A program made the translations under genes and the position numbers. This document shows, in pieces, positions 48,655 through 57,623 of a DNA stretch of 64,000 bases. The notes under the pieces were generated by a model, which was not told where the DNA came from, searched no databases, and saw nothing but the letters and a program-made list of their open reading frames with translations. Source of the DNA: Staphylococcus epidermidis. Its GTDB lineage: Bacteria > Bacillota > Bacilli > Staphylococcales > Staphylococcaceae. The DNA lies in contig NZ_AP019721.1 of assembly GCF_006742205.1 (NCBI RefSeq), positions 248,001 to 312,000 on the forward strand, read 5' to 3'. Position 1 is the first letter of the stretch. The number at the start of each line of letters is the position of its first letter.

Positions 48655-48825
48655 TTAGTTAGCACCAACTGCTACTATAGAATTTGATGTGGATGCATCA
48701 TCGTAAGAATCAATTACTTTGAATTTTTTACCGTTAACTGTAAATTGTTTGTTTTTAGTATTGTGATATACCCAAAAGCCATTTATTTCAGCTATATCCC
48801 TATCATTAATTTTTAAATCCGTCAT
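48655..48825 (-). CDS. Small ORF coupled to the DUF1672 lipoprotein, full-length copy
   Basis: A 56-aa protein starting MTDLKINDRDIAEINGFWVYHN, with no signal peptide or membrane helix. Its ATG lies inside the last codons of the DUF1672 gene (20-base overlap) and has AGGGTG seven bases upstream, so its translation is coupled. A truncated second copy follows the other DUF1672 gene in the same position, which supports this as a real gene. The function is unknown; as it always sits after the lipoprotein, a partner or immunity role is conceivable but unproven. Confidence 0.6.
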   Translation of the reverse strand: MTDLKINDRDIAEINGFWVYHNTKNKQFTVNGKKFKVIDSYDDASTSNSIVAVGAN

Positions 48826-49708
48826 GGTCGAACACCCTATACTCATTAATTTGATTGTTACTTATGTTTGGATCGTTGATTTTTAATTTGTTATTGCTAA
48901 ATAATAAGTGGAATGTGAAATTATGTGGAATAGATGGCTCTTTTCTCATTTCTTTAGCCATGGATAAAGTATTTTTTCTAATGATTTTTTCGTCATATTC
49001 GTCCAGAGTACTGAAAAGTGTAGTCGTTATTTCTGTATTAATATACGTATCTTTTTTAGACTTTAATTGTTTCATATGCTTTTTAAAATCATCGTCACTT
49101 TCTTTAATTAAAGGTTCAAAATGTTTTCTATAATCTCGTAATTTCGTGGAACTAGTAGTAATGTAAAAGTAATTATTTTGATAACCTATATTTTGAGTTT
49201 TAGTTATTGCTTCATCGGTGAATCCAGTATAGTGATATTTATCTTCTTTATCTTTGAGGTATTTTTCTAAGTTATCCATTTTTTCCTTATTTGCTCTATA
49301 CTCAAAACCGCTTAACACAGTTCCTACCATCATACTCATAGTATCTCCGTTATCATTGCTTCGCATGGAGCCTTCTTCATGGATTGATTCCATATCAAAA
49401 GGGATGCTTGCATTAAACACAATGTCATGATCATCGCAATGAACGTAAACTTCGGCGCCATCACCACTTCCTACAACATTTGTGGCTTTAACATTAAGGC
49501 TAAAATTATCTTTAAAAAATTGTTCGCCAAGTTTTTCGTATTCTTCACGATATTTTTTCGCATGTGCGATAGCACTTTTTTCAGCTAATGGTTGGAAATC
49601 TTGACCTTTGTATTGACTTGCAGGAACTTTTTCTATTTCGTCTTTCATTGTCGAACAACTTCCTAATATTAGTGTTGAAACGATAATTGTGGCGATTAAT
49701 TTTATCAT
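48806..49708 (-). CDS. DUF1672 lipoprotein, copy 1
   Basis: A 300-aa lipoprotein with lipobox LILGSC (lipidated Cys18) and the DUF1672 body (VPASQYKGQDFQPLAEKSA, then YVHCDDHDIVFNASIPF and MRSNDNGDTMSMMVGTVLSGFEYRA). It is closely similar to copy 2 over the first ~150 residues and diverges after about residue 150. AAAGGTG lies about eight bases before the ATG. DUF1672 proteins are staphylococcal and of unknown function. The adjacent small ORF overlaps its end. Confidence 0.85.
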   Translation of the reverse strand: MIKLIATIIVSTLILGSCSTMKDEIEKVPASQYKGQDFQPLAEKSAIAHAKKYREEYEKLGEQFFKDNFSLNVKATNVVGSGDGAEVYVHCDDHDIVFNASIPFDMESIHEEGSMRSNDNGDTMSMMVGTVLSGFEYRANKEKMDNLEKYLKDKEDKYHYTGFTDEAITKTQNIGYQNNYFYITTSSTKLRDYRKHFEPLIKESDDDFKKHMKQLKSKKDTYINTEITTTLFSTLDEYDEKIIRKNTLSMAKEMRKEPSIPHNFTFHLLFSNNKLKINDPNISNNQINEYRVFDHDGFKN

Positions 49709-49765
49709 GATACACCTTTCTTTACTAATATTACATCTTAATTAATATGAAATACATTATTTAAA

Positions 49766-49819
49766 TCAAGCCCAAAAGCTATTTAATTCAGCAATATCTC
49801 TATCATTGATTTTACTCAT
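49766..49819 (-). pseudogene. Truncated second copy of the DUF1672-coupled small ORF
   Basis: The reading MSKINDRDIAELNSFWA followed by TGA aligns residue for residue with the start of the 56-aa ORF at 48825 (INDRDIAEINGFW). It keeps the same 3' overlap with its lipoprotein gene and the same GGAGTG-7-ATG spacing, but stops after 17 codons. The similarity ends at the TTTTGGG codons, which marks the likely deletion point. Confidence 0.7.
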
Positions 49820-50726
49820 GTTTATGCACTCCATATTCTAATGGGTTGTTAGCATCATAAAATGCGCGTGTAGAATTAATTTTTGGCTCACTTAATTGTA
49901 AAGTTATGTTTGTGTTTTCAGGTTTTTCTTTGTAATGATATAAATCATCACTTAAGAATAATAAATCTTTCTTAGAGTTATTTTTAGTGAAATCAGATTT
50001 AGTACTGAATAATGTTGAAACAACTTCAATTTTGGCTTTGAAATTTGTTGCTTCATTTGCTTTTTTCATGCCTTCTTTGAAATTCTTAGAATCTTTTTTT
50101 ATTAAAGGTTCATAATATTTTCTATAATTATTAATATTAGTAACGTTACCTGCTAAATAATAATACTCATTTTGATATCCAACATTCTGTGTCTTATGTA
50201 TTGCTTCTTTAGTAAAACCGGTATATTGATATTTTTCTTCATTGTCTTTAAAGAACTTTGTTAAGTTATCATATTTTTCTTTTTGTGCTTTATATTCAAA
50301 ACCACTTAACACCGTTCCAACCATATTACTCATGGTATCTCCGTTATCATTGCTTCGCATGGAGCCTTCTTCATGTATTGCTTCCTTATCAAAAGGGATG
50401 CTTGCATTAAACACAATGTCATGATCATCGCAATGAACGTAGACTTCGACGCCATCACCACTTCCTACAACATTTGTGGCTTTAACATTAAGGCTAAAAT
50501 TATCTTTAAAAAATTGTTCGCCAAGTTTTTCGTATTCTTCACGATATTTTTTCGCATGTGCGATAGCACTTTTTTCAGCTACTGGTTGGAAACCTTGACC
50601 TTTGTATTGACTTGCAGGAACTTCTTCAGGAATTGATTGTGATGAATGTTTTGCTTCTTTATGCACTGTGGAACATCCTCCAATTAATAATGTTGAAACG
50701 ATAATGGTAGATATCAGTTTTCTCAT
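49812..50726 (-). CDS. DUF1672 lipoprotein, copy 2
   Basis: A 304-aa lipoprotein with lipobox LLIGGC (Cys18) and a slightly longer Ser-rich linker after it (HSSQSIPEE). The core from VPASQYKGQ to TVLSGFEYKA is nearly identical to copy 1, while the C-terminal half has diverged. The start at 50726 is set by TTGAGGTG nine bases upstream; the longer frame adds four codons. The nearly identical 5' halves suggest recent duplication or gene conversion. Confidence 0.85.
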   Translation of the reverse strand: MRKLISTIIVSTLLIGGCSTVHKEAKHSSQSIPEEVPASQYKGQGFQPVAEKSAIAHAKKYREEYEKLGEQFFKDNFSLNVKATNVVGSGDGVEVYVHCDDHDIVFNASIPFDKEAIHEEGSMRSNDNGDTMSNMVGTVLSGFEYKAQKEKYDNLTKFFKDNEEKYQYTGFTKEAIHKTQNVGYQNEYYYLAGNVTNINNYRKYYEPLIKKDSKNFKEGMKKANEATNFKAKIEVVSTLFSTKSDFTKNNSKKDLLFLSDDLYHYKEKPENTNITLQLSEPKINSTRAFYDANNPLEYGVHKHE

Positions 50727-50884
50727 GATACACCTCAATATAAGATTAGTTACTTTAATTTTAACTTAATTTATAAATTATATAAAAAGAATTTATAAAA
50801 GTATTGAACAAATATAACATTTTTCACATATTAGTTATATTGATTTTATAGCAATTTCAAACATATTCGAATAAAAAAATAAAA

Positions 50885-50930
50885 AGCTTACACAATGTAA
50901 TTTGATACATGCATAAGCTTTGTCATATGA
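50885..50930 (-). terminator. Terminator after the Asn/Gln-rich protein gene
   Basis: AAGCTTACACA... pairs with ...TGCATAAGCTT (AAGCTTA/TAAGCTT arms) just past the stop on the minus strand, with an A-run on the plus strand reading as T on the minus. Confidence 0.55.
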
Positions 50931-51431
50931 TTAACGATTTTTATTCTGTTTATCATTTGTTCCATGATTTTGATTGTTGGAATTATTATTTGAGTTGCCA
51001 TTTTGTTGTGAATCAGATTGATTATTATGTTGTGACGACTGTTGTGGTGTTGATTGTGCTGGTTGATGATATGATTGATTAGTTTTGTTCTGATTCGGTT
51101 TCTGTTTGTTATTTTCTGAAGAGTTATTTTTATTTGAACCAGACTGTTGATTATTATTTGGGTATTGATGGTAGTTAGGTTGTTGTGCTGGTTGTTCAGT
51201 ACCTGATTGATTATCGTTGTTATAGTCATTATTTGTTGGTTGAGTTTGGTCTTGGTGTTGATTAGTATCACGATTTTGATTTGAAGTATCATTTTGTTTG
51301 TTTTTGCGATTGTGTTCTATTTTTTTATCATTCTTATTAGAATTAGTATGGTGGTTAATAGCTGCATATAATGAAAAGCCTAATGCACATATAAGAATGA
51401 TTACCACTATTGTAGCTAAAAATTTTTTCAA
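50931..51431 (-). CDS. Asn/Gln-rich, membrane-anchored low-complexity protein
   Basis: A 166-aa protein with one N-terminal helix (MKKFLATIVVIILICALGFSLYA), then about 140 residues of almost pure N, Q, S, K, H, T, D and P (for example NNSSENNKQKPNQNKTNQ). There is no lipobox or LPXTG. The tail is expected to be outside the cell, anchored by an uncleaved signal. Prion-like composition of this kind is rare in bacterial surface proteins. It is transcribed alone from AGGAGGAT before the ATG. The function is not known to me. Confidence 0.7.
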   Translation of the reverse strand: MKKFLATIVVIILICALGFSLYAAINHHTNSNKNDKKIEHNRKNKQNDTSNQNRDTNQHQDQTQPTNNDYNNDNQSGTEQPAQQPNYHQYPNNNQQSGSNKNNSSENNKQKPNQNKTNQSYHQPAQSTPQQSSQHNNQSDSQQNGNSNNNSNNQNHGTNDKQNKNR

Positions 51432-51769
51432 AGCGTATATCCTCCATCCTTTTTATCAATTATATTTTATTATAATCCTTTTTTTATTGTAAGTAGAATT
51501 ATTCTATAAGTTACAAAAGAAATTCTATATTTATTCTTCTATTAGTAATATATTACAAGCTAGAATTATCGTTTAACGTCTAAGCATGATGTCATGATTG
51601 AACCATTATGCTTGTTATAATCATTTAATATAAAATATGACTTTAACAATGAATGGTATATAAGTATTGTAAGGTAAACAATATAGATAAATGAGATACA
51701 TTATAGAATAAAAGTTATACTTACATTGTTAAATTAAAAGTTTTACAAATTAAGAAAGGTGGAATAACG
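51432..51769. other. Divergent intergenic region, no gene seen
   Basis: About 340 AT-rich bases that separate the Asn/Gln-rich gene from the M20 peptidase gene and must carry both promoters. No operator-like palindrome stood out. Confidence 0.4.
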
Positions 51770-53014
51770 ATGAGCGTATTATCTAATGAAGAAAGAGTTA
51801 AAATCTTATCCGATATAGTCTCAATAAAAACTGTAAATAGCAATGAATTAGAGGTTGCACATTATTTTGAAAGACTATTTAGTCAGTATGGAATTCGTTC
51901 ACATATTGATACAGTTACAGATGGTCGAGCAAATTTAATAGCAACTGTTGGTTCAAGTCAACCAGTTATAGGAATATCTGGTCATATGGATGTAGTATCT
52001 GAGGGGAATCATGATGATTGGACGTATGATCCTTTTACACTCACAGAGAATCAAGGATATTTATATGGTAGAGGTGCTGCGGATATGAAATCTGGATTAG
52101 CAGCTTTAGCCATTGCTCTTATTGAAATTAAAGAAAGTGGTAAGTTAACACAGGGAACTATTAAATTCATGGCAACAGTGGGTGAAGAAATGGAACAATC
52201 AGGTTCGCAACAGTTGTTTGAAAAAGGATATGCTGATGATTTAGATGCCTTACTCATAGCAGAACCATCATTCCCTAGTTTGGTGTATGCACATAAAGGC
52301 TCAATGGATTTTAGAATTAAATCTAAGGGACGTGCATCACACAGTTCAATACCATTTTTAGGACAAAATGCTATTAAACCATTACTAGAGTTTATTCAAA
52401 ATATAAATCAAGAATATGAAAAAATAATGCAAACAGTAAAAGGTGAGTCCTTAGATTTTTCAAATATGATTAATAAATTAGAGAATCAATTACCTAGCCA
52501 TATAACAAAAGAAAAAGCACAAGAGCTTATACAGGGACTTGTTATGACCAATAGTATCGTTCAAGGTGGCACACAAGTAAATTCAGTACCAGATTTTGCT
52601 ACAGCTGAATTTAATGTACGCACAATACCAGAATATAATAATAACAAAGTAAAAGCGCTATTTAATAAATATGTAGAGCAAGCAAATCACAATGGTGCTA
52701 GTTTGACTCAAGAACTTTATCTTGATTTAGAACCTGTAGTAACAACAGGTCAAAATCGCTTGGTAGAGCTAGGATTTGATATTGCAAAAAGCCATTTTTC
52801 TAACGAAAGAGATTTAATCATTACTCCTACTGTAGCAGTTACTGATGCTTCCAACTTATTAAAAGGAAAAGATGAAAATTTTCCATTTTTAATGTTTGGC
52901 CCGGGAAATGGACCTCATCAAATAAATGAGTGCGTAGAAAAAGCCAATTATTTAGAATTTGTGGAATACTATATAGAGTTTATCACTTCATATTTAAATG
53001 AAGAGAATGAGTAA
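51770..53014 (+). CDS. M20 family peptidase, ArgE/DapE type
   Basis: A 414-aa di-zinc deacylase/peptidase. Metal ligands are visible: GHMDVVSEG (His, Asp), GRGAADMKSG (bridging Asp), VGEEMEQSG (catalytic Glu and Glu ligand), and a late His in GPGNGPHQINE. It is closest in layout to the ArgE/DapE group often annotated as succinyl-diaminopimelate desuccinylase, but such names are unreliable: staphylococci make lysine by the acetylase route, so the substrate may be another N-acyl amino acid or dipeptide. AAAGGTGG precedes the ATG. It lies alone between two terminators. Confidence 0.82.
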   Translation: MSVLSNEERVKILSDIVSIKTVNSNELEVAHYFERLFSQYGIRSHIDTVTDGRANLIATVGSSQPVIGISGHMDVVSEGNHDDWTYDPFTLTENQGYLYGRGAADMKSGLAALAIALIEIKESGKLTQGTIKFMATVGEEMEQSGSQQLFEKGYADDLDALLIAEPSFPSLVYAHKGSMDFRIKSKGRASHSSIPFLGQNAIKPLLEFIQNINQEYEKIMQTVKGESLDFSNMINKLENQLPSHITKEKAQELIQGLVMTNSIVQGGTQVNSVPDFATAEFNVRTIPEYNNNKVKALFNKYVEQANHNGASLTQELYLDLEPVVTTGQNRLVELGFDIAKSHFSNERDLIITPTVAVTDASNLLKGKDENFPFLMFGPGNGPHQINECVEKANYLEFVEYYIEFITSYLNEENE

Positions 53015-53029
53015 TAAAGATGTGACGTT

Positions 53030-53079
53030 ACACTCTCCAAGTAGAATTTAAAATATTCAACTTGGAGGGTGTTTTTAAT
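53030..53079 (+). terminator. Terminator after the M20 peptidase gene
   Basis: CACTCTCCAAGT is mirrored by ACTTGGAGGGTG around an AT-rich loop, followed by TTTTTAAT. Confidence 0.8.
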
Positions 53080-53360
53080 ATAACATCGTAAAACTAAACA
53101 GTATTTAAAAAATACGCCGTACCATATTGTTCTAGAATTGTTGATTCTTCAGAAAGTGACGACTTTTTAAATCTATTTCTCAAAATATAGCATTTGAAGT
53201 GAAACGTTTTAACTATTTGATATAAAAATTAATTTTATTTCATTTTAATTAACTTGAGTGTATTATAACATTAATTCTAAATTTAAATTTTAACATAAGT
53301 TTTTTAAGTATTGTACAAATTATTTATACAAAAAAATTATAAGTGATGATTATGTGAATT

Positions 53361-53377
53361 AAATGAAATTTTCATTT
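53361..53377 (+). promoter_or_regulatory. 17-bp palindrome upstream of sepA
   Basis: AAATGAAATTTTCATTT is a perfect palindrome with a central T (8-bp arms), immediately left of the CodY box. It may be a second weaker CodY site or the site of another regulator. Confidence 0.4.
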
Positions 53378-53392
53378 ACTTTTCAGAAAATT
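53378..53392 (+). promoter_or_regulatory. CodY box upstream of sepA
   Basis: ACTTTTCAGAAAATT matches the CodY consensus AATTTTCWGAAAATT at 14 of 15 bases. It lies 55-69 bases before the sepA start. CodY would repress the protease while branched-chain amino acids and GTP are plentiful. Confidence 0.65.
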
Positions 53393-53446
53393 TTAATTAC
53401 TATTATATAGTAAGTTGTTTTTCATTAATTTATAGGAGGTAATAAA

Positions 53447-54970
53447 ATGAAGAATTTTTCTAAATTCGCACTTACAAGTATTGCCGCATTAACTGTGGCA
53501 AGTCCTTTAGTCAATACGGAGGTTGACGCTAAGGATAAAGTATCAGCAACTCAAAACATCGATGCGAAAGTAACCCAAGAATCTCAAGCAACTAACGCAT
53601 TGAAAGAGTTACCAAAATCTGAAAATATAAAAAAGCATTACAAAGATTATAAGGTCACTGATACTGAAAAAGATAACAAAGGATTTACGCATTACACATT
53701 GCAACCGAAAGTGGGCAACACGTATGCACCAGACAAAGAAGTAAAAGTTCATACGAATAAAGAGGGTAAGGTAGTTCTTGTCAATGGTGATACTGATGCT
53801 AAGAAAGTTCAACCTACGAATAAGGTAGCGATAAGTAAAGAAAGTGCCACAGATAAAGCTTTCGAAGCAATAAAAATTGACCGTCAAAAAGCTAAAAACT
53901 TAAAAAGTGATGTCATCAAAACCAATAAAGTTGAGATTGATGGAGAAAAAAATAAATATGTTTATAACATAGAAATTATTACAACTTCACCAAAAATCTC
54001 TCATTGGAATGTGAAAATTGACGCTGAAACTGGTCAAGTGGTTGATAAATTAAATATGATCAAAGAAGCAGCTACTACAGGTACAGGTAAAGGTGTACTA
54101 GGTGACACGAAACAAATTAATATTAATAGTGTCAGCGGTGGTTATGCACTACAAGATTTAACTCAACAAGGTACACTTTCAGCTTACAATTACGATGCGA
54201 ATACTGGTCAAGCTTACTTAATGCAAGATAAAGATAAAAATTTTGTTGATGATGAACAACGTGCAGGTGTAGATGCAAATTATTATGCTAAAGAAACGTA
54301 TGACTATTATAAAAATACTTTCGGCCGAGAATCATATGATAATCAAGGTAGCCCAATTATTTCAATCGCACATGTAAATAACTTCCAAGGTCAAGATAAC
54401 AGAAACAATGCAGCTTGGATTGGTGATAAAATGATTTACGGTGACGGTGATGGACGTACATTTACAGCGTTGTCTGGTGCAAATGATGTTGTTGCACATG
54501 AAATTACACATGGTGTAACACAGCAAACTGCTAATCTTGTTTACCGTTCTCAATCAGGTGCATTAAATGAAAGTTTTTCAGATGTATTTGGTTACTTCAT
54601 TGATGATGAAGATTTCTTAATGGGTGAAGATGTTTACACACCTGGTGTAGGCGGAGATGCCTTAAGAAGTATGTCTAATCCAGAGCGTTTTGGACAACCA
54701 TCTCATATGAATGATTTTGTTTATACAAATTCTGACAACGGAGGCGTACATACGAATTCAGGTATTCCGAACAAAGCAGCTTACAACACAATTCGTAGTA
54801 TTGGTAAACAACGTTCTGAACAAATTTATTATAGAGCGTTAACTGTTTATTTAACTTCAAATTCTGATTTCCAAGATGCCAAAGCATCATTACAACAAGC
54901 AGCATTTGATTTATATGGCGACGGTATTGCTCAACAAGTAGGTCAAGCATGGGACAGTGTTGGCGTGTAG
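53447..54970 (+). CDS. sepA: Extracellular M4 metalloprotease SepA (aureolysin/thermolysin family)
   Basis: A 507-aa preproenzyme with signal peptide to VDA28, FTP and PepSY propeptide domains (about 29-206), and a mature thermolysin-type domain beginning near AATTGTGKG (about 208). The zinc site is H351-E-x-x-H355 (VVAHEITHGV) with the third ligand Glu375 in NESFSD, and a late active-site His lies in the segment GGVHTNSG. The length equals the known S. epidermidis SepA. It is the strongest species marker here. ATAGGAGGT precedes the ATG. A CodY box lies upstream. Relatives degrade antimicrobial peptides and process other proteases. Confidence 0.95.
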   Translation: MKNFSKFALTSIAALTVASPLVNTEVDAKDKVSATQNIDAKVTQESQATNALKELPKSENIKKHYKDYKVTDTEKDNKGFTHYTLQPKVGNTYAPDKEVKVHTNKEGKVVLVNGDTDAKKVQPTNKVAISKESATDKAFEAIKIDRQKAKNLKSDVIKTNKVEIDGEKNKYVYNIEIITTSPKISHWNVKIDAETGQVVDKLNMIKEAATTGTGKGVLGDTKQININSVSGGYALQDLTQQGTLSAYNYDANTGQAYLMQDKDKNFVDDEQRAGVDANYYAKETYDYYKNTFGRESYDNQGSPIISIAHVNNFQGQDNRNNAAWIGDKMIYGDGDGRTFTALSGANDVVAHEITHGVTQQTANLVYRSQSGALNESFSDVFGYFIDDEDFLMGEDVYTPGVGGDALRSMSNPERFGQPSHMNDFVYTNSDNGGVHTNSGIPNKAAYNTIRSIGKQRSEQIYYRALTVYLTSNSDFQDAKASLQQAAFDLYGDGIAQQVGQAWDSVGV

Positions 54971-55111
54971 GCGAACCGTTTTAAAATAAAAATATGTTAA
55001 CAAGTATCTAAAAATGAATTTTTAAGAGCTTTAACAAAGAAGAAGTAATGTTAAATATTTACAATTTTTAAAGCCTTAATCGAAATGAGTGTTGACTTAA
55101 TTTCGACTCAG

Positions 55112-55144
55112 CCTGAGACAAACTTAACTGTCTCAGGTTTTTTA
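55112..55144 (+). terminator. Terminator downstream of sepA
   Basis: CCTGAGACA (55112-55120) pairs with TGTCTCAGG (55129-55137) with an 8-nt loop, then a run of seven T. It lies about 140 bases after the sepA stop. Confidence 0.85.
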
Positions 55145-55483
55145 TTTCATCATAATAGTGAACTAAAATCTTCAGGAATTTTTAAACTAATACAAAGCCG
55201 CTTACTTTACCTTGAGGTAAGACTACGGTTTGTCTAGCGTAAGTGTGACTGCATAGTAATGAGTATAAAAAACCTAATAAGAATAAAAGGGGAAATATAG
55301 ATAAAATGATAGTTAAATAAACAAATTAATTTTAAATTTGAATGTATGTTTACGTACTTTGTCACAAACGACATAAAAATTCTTATAATTATCAACAATA
55401 AAATGATAAAGTATAATTAAATAAAAAGAAATTTTAATTTATAAATTAAAATAAATTAGTTATCTATAGGAGTTGATCATTCA
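55145..55483. other. Intergenic region before argR, no gene seen
   Basis: About 340 bases. A GC-richer patch (about 55195-55250) holds small inverted pieces (TTACCTTGAGGTAA) but no open frame. The rest is AT-rich argR leader. Confidence 0.4.
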
Positions 55484-55945
55484 ATGAAAAAGAGTAAACG
55501 ACAAGATTTAGTAACTATGATTGTTAAGCAAAATCACATTTATAAAAAAGCAGATATTATTGATTACATTGATGATCACTTTGGTGTACGTTATAGCATG
55601 ACTACTATTGCGAGAGATTTAAGAGAACTTCATATTTATCGCCTGCCTGTGAAGGCAAATCAATATGAATACAAATTACTTACGCAACAATCTCAATTAG
55701 ACTCAAGAGTAAGACTAAATGATTATATAGAAACAGAAATTATTAACACTATGATTAAAGAATCGTATATACTAATAAAGACGACACCAGGATTTGCACA
55801 AAGCATAAATTATTATATTGATCAGTTACAACTGAAAGAGATTATAGGAACGATAAGTGGTAATGATACAATTATGATTCTTACACATTCCCAGTCTATA
55901 GCTGAATATGTCTATTACAAAATATTTAATCATAATTATTCATAA
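55484..55945 (+). CDS. argR: ArgR-family arginine repressor/activator
   Basis: A 153-aa ArgR/AhrC-type regulator: a winged-helix N-terminal domain (residues 1-70, with YSMTTIARDLRELHIYRLPV as recognition region) and a C-terminal hexamerisation/arginine-binding domain ending in the GTISGNDTIMIL motif with the Asn-Asp arginine site. AGGAG precedes the ATG. It stands immediately upstream of the arc genes and probably controls them through the ARG-like repeats at 56050-56086. Some staphylococci carry several ArgR paralogues; this one is arc-associated. Confidence 0.88.
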   Translation: MKKSKRQDLVTMIVKQNHIYKKADIIDYIDDHFGVRYSMTTIARDLRELHIYRLPVKANQYEYKLLTQQSQLDSRVRLNDYIETEIINTMIKESYILIKTTPGFAQSINYYIDQLQLKEIIGTISGNDTIMILTHSQSIAEYVYYKIFNHNYS

Positions 55946-55975
55946 AAATTTATAAAGTTGTCCATTATAAATATA

Positions 55976-56014
55976 ACCTGGTAAGCGTATACATCGTTTA
56001 TCAGGTGTTTTTTT
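55976..56014 (+). terminator. Terminator after argR
   Basis: ACCTGGTAA (55976-55984) pairs with TTATCAGGT (55998-56006) with one G.U pair, followed by GTTTTTTTT. Confidence 0.75.
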
Positions 56015-56049
56015 AATTCAATAAATATGAGTGTTGTTATTTGACTAAG

Positions 56050-56086
56050 TATTCAAATTTATGAATAAAAAACTTTTATTCATAAA
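56050..56086 (+). promoter_or_regulatory. Overlapping ARG-box-like palindromes upstream of arcA
   Basis: TATTCAAATTTATGAATA (56050-56067) is a perfect palindrome. It overlaps a second perfect 13-bp inverted repeat TTTATGAATAAAA (56058-56070) / TTTTATTCATAAA (56074-56086). The TGAATA/TATTCA halves are those of ArgR/AhrC operators. The site is about 200 bases before arcA. Confidence 0.6.
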
Positions 56087-56208
56087 GATGTAAAGGTTCA
56101 TATTACTCAAATATTCATTTTTTCAACGAAAGTATGCAATAGTAATGTATATTCAAACACAATTATGTATTGAATAACCAAATGTTGCGAAACTTTTTAC
56201 ATTTAGCA

Positions 56209-56224
56209 TGTGATAATCATCACG
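56209..56224 (+). promoter_or_regulatory. Crp/ArcR-type operator upstream of arcA
   Basis: TGTGATAATCATCACG fits TGTGA-N6-TCACA with one mismatch at the last base. It lies 60 bases before arcA. ArcR of S. aureus is known to bind such Crp-like sites to activate the arc operon anaerobically. Confidence 0.65.
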
Positions 56225-56283
56225 AACTAAGTTATTGATCAGTTTTATACTGATAATGTAGCGAAGAAAAGGAGGAAATGAGT

Positions 56284-57519
56284 ATGACAAATGGACCTAT
56301 TCAAGTTAACAGTGAAATCGGCAAATTAAAGACGGTATTACTTAAAAGACCAGGGAAGGAATTAGAAAACTTAGTGCCTGATTACTTAGATGGATTATTG
56401 TTTGATGATATTCCATTTTTAAAGGTAGCTCAACAAGAGCATGATCATTTTGCTCAAGTTCTTCAAGATGAAGGAATAGAAGTGCTTTATTTAGAAAAAT
56501 TAGCAGCACAAAGTATAGAAGATTCAAATGTCAGAGAGCAATTTATAGATGACGTTTTAGCAGAATCTAGAAAAACTATCCTAGGTCATGAAAAAGAAAT
56601 AAAAAAACTCTTTTCAACTTTGTCAAATCAAGCATTAATTAATAAGATTATGGCTGGCGTACGCAAAGAAGAAATACAACTTGAATCGACACATCTTGTA
56701 GAGTACATGGATGATAAATATCCGTTTTATCTTGACCCAATGCCTAATCTATATTTCACACGTGATCCTCAAGCTTCAATTGGTAGAGGTATGACAGTAA
56801 ATCGTATGTTTTGGAGAGCGAGACGCAGAGAATCGATTTTCATTTCATATATTTTAAAACATCATCCTAGATTTAAAGATGAGAATATTCCTTTATGGGT
56901 GGATCGTGACTGTCCGTTCAACATCGAAGGTGGAGACGAACTGGTGTTATCTAAAGATGTACTTGCAATAGGGATATCTGAACGTACTTCTGCACAAGCA
57001 ATTGAACGTTTAGCACGACGTATTTTTAAAGATCCGTTATCTACTTTTAAAAAGGTGGTGGCGATTGAGATTCCAACTAGTCGAACATTTATGCACTTAG
57101 ATACTGTTTGTACAATGATTGATTACGACAAATTCACTACACATTCAGCAATTCTTAAATCAGAAGGAAACATGAATATCTTTATTATCGAATATGATGA
57201 TAAAGCTGAAGATATCAAAATCCAACATTCTAGTCATCTTAAACAAACATTAGAAGAAGTGCTCGATGTTGATGAAATCACATTAATACCAACTGGAAAT
57301 GGTGATATCATCGACGGTGCTCGTGAACAATGGAATGATGGTTCGAATACTTTATGCATACGTCCCGGTGTGGTTGTAACTTATGATCGTAATTATGTTT
57401 CTAATCAATTGTTACGTGAGCATGGTATCAAAGTTATTGAAATTCCTGGAAGTGAACTTGTACGTGGTCGAGGAGGCCCTCGATGTATGAGTCAACCTTT
57501 AATAAGAGAAGATCTATAG
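56284..57519 (+). CDS. arcA: Arginine deiminase
   Basis: A 411-aa arginine deiminase, exactly the usual length, converting arginine to citrulline and ammonia. Catalytic Cys401 is in [25 protein letters not shown] and [10 protein letters not shown] supply the Asp, Glu and His of the active site. ATG 56284 is chosen because AAGGAGG lies eight bases before it; the ATG two codons upstream is only two bases from the site. First gene of the arc transcript, behind ArgR- and ArcR-type operators. Confidence 0.95.
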
Positions 57520-57623
57520 ATATAAGATAGGGTGTTGAATAGATATAGCTTGAACATCACGAAATACATTCACTTATGCTATTAAATTTGATAGCGACTT
57601 ATAAAATGAAAGGGGCGCATCCC

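Noticed and set aside
48855..50636. Plus-strand frames opposite the DUF1672 genes (92 and 87 codons)
   Set aside because: They are shadows of the conserved lipoprotein genes without ribosome sites.
53205..53220. cre-like GTGAAACGTTTTAAC before sepA
   Set aside because: The half-sites are shifted by one base relative to the cre consensus, giving poor agreement.
53099..53237. Minus-strand open stretch of about 45 codons (ending SEESTILEQYGTAYFLNTV)
   Set aside because: It has no start codon or ribosome site and nothing recognisable, so it is likely chance in AT-rich DNA, though a remnant is not excluded.
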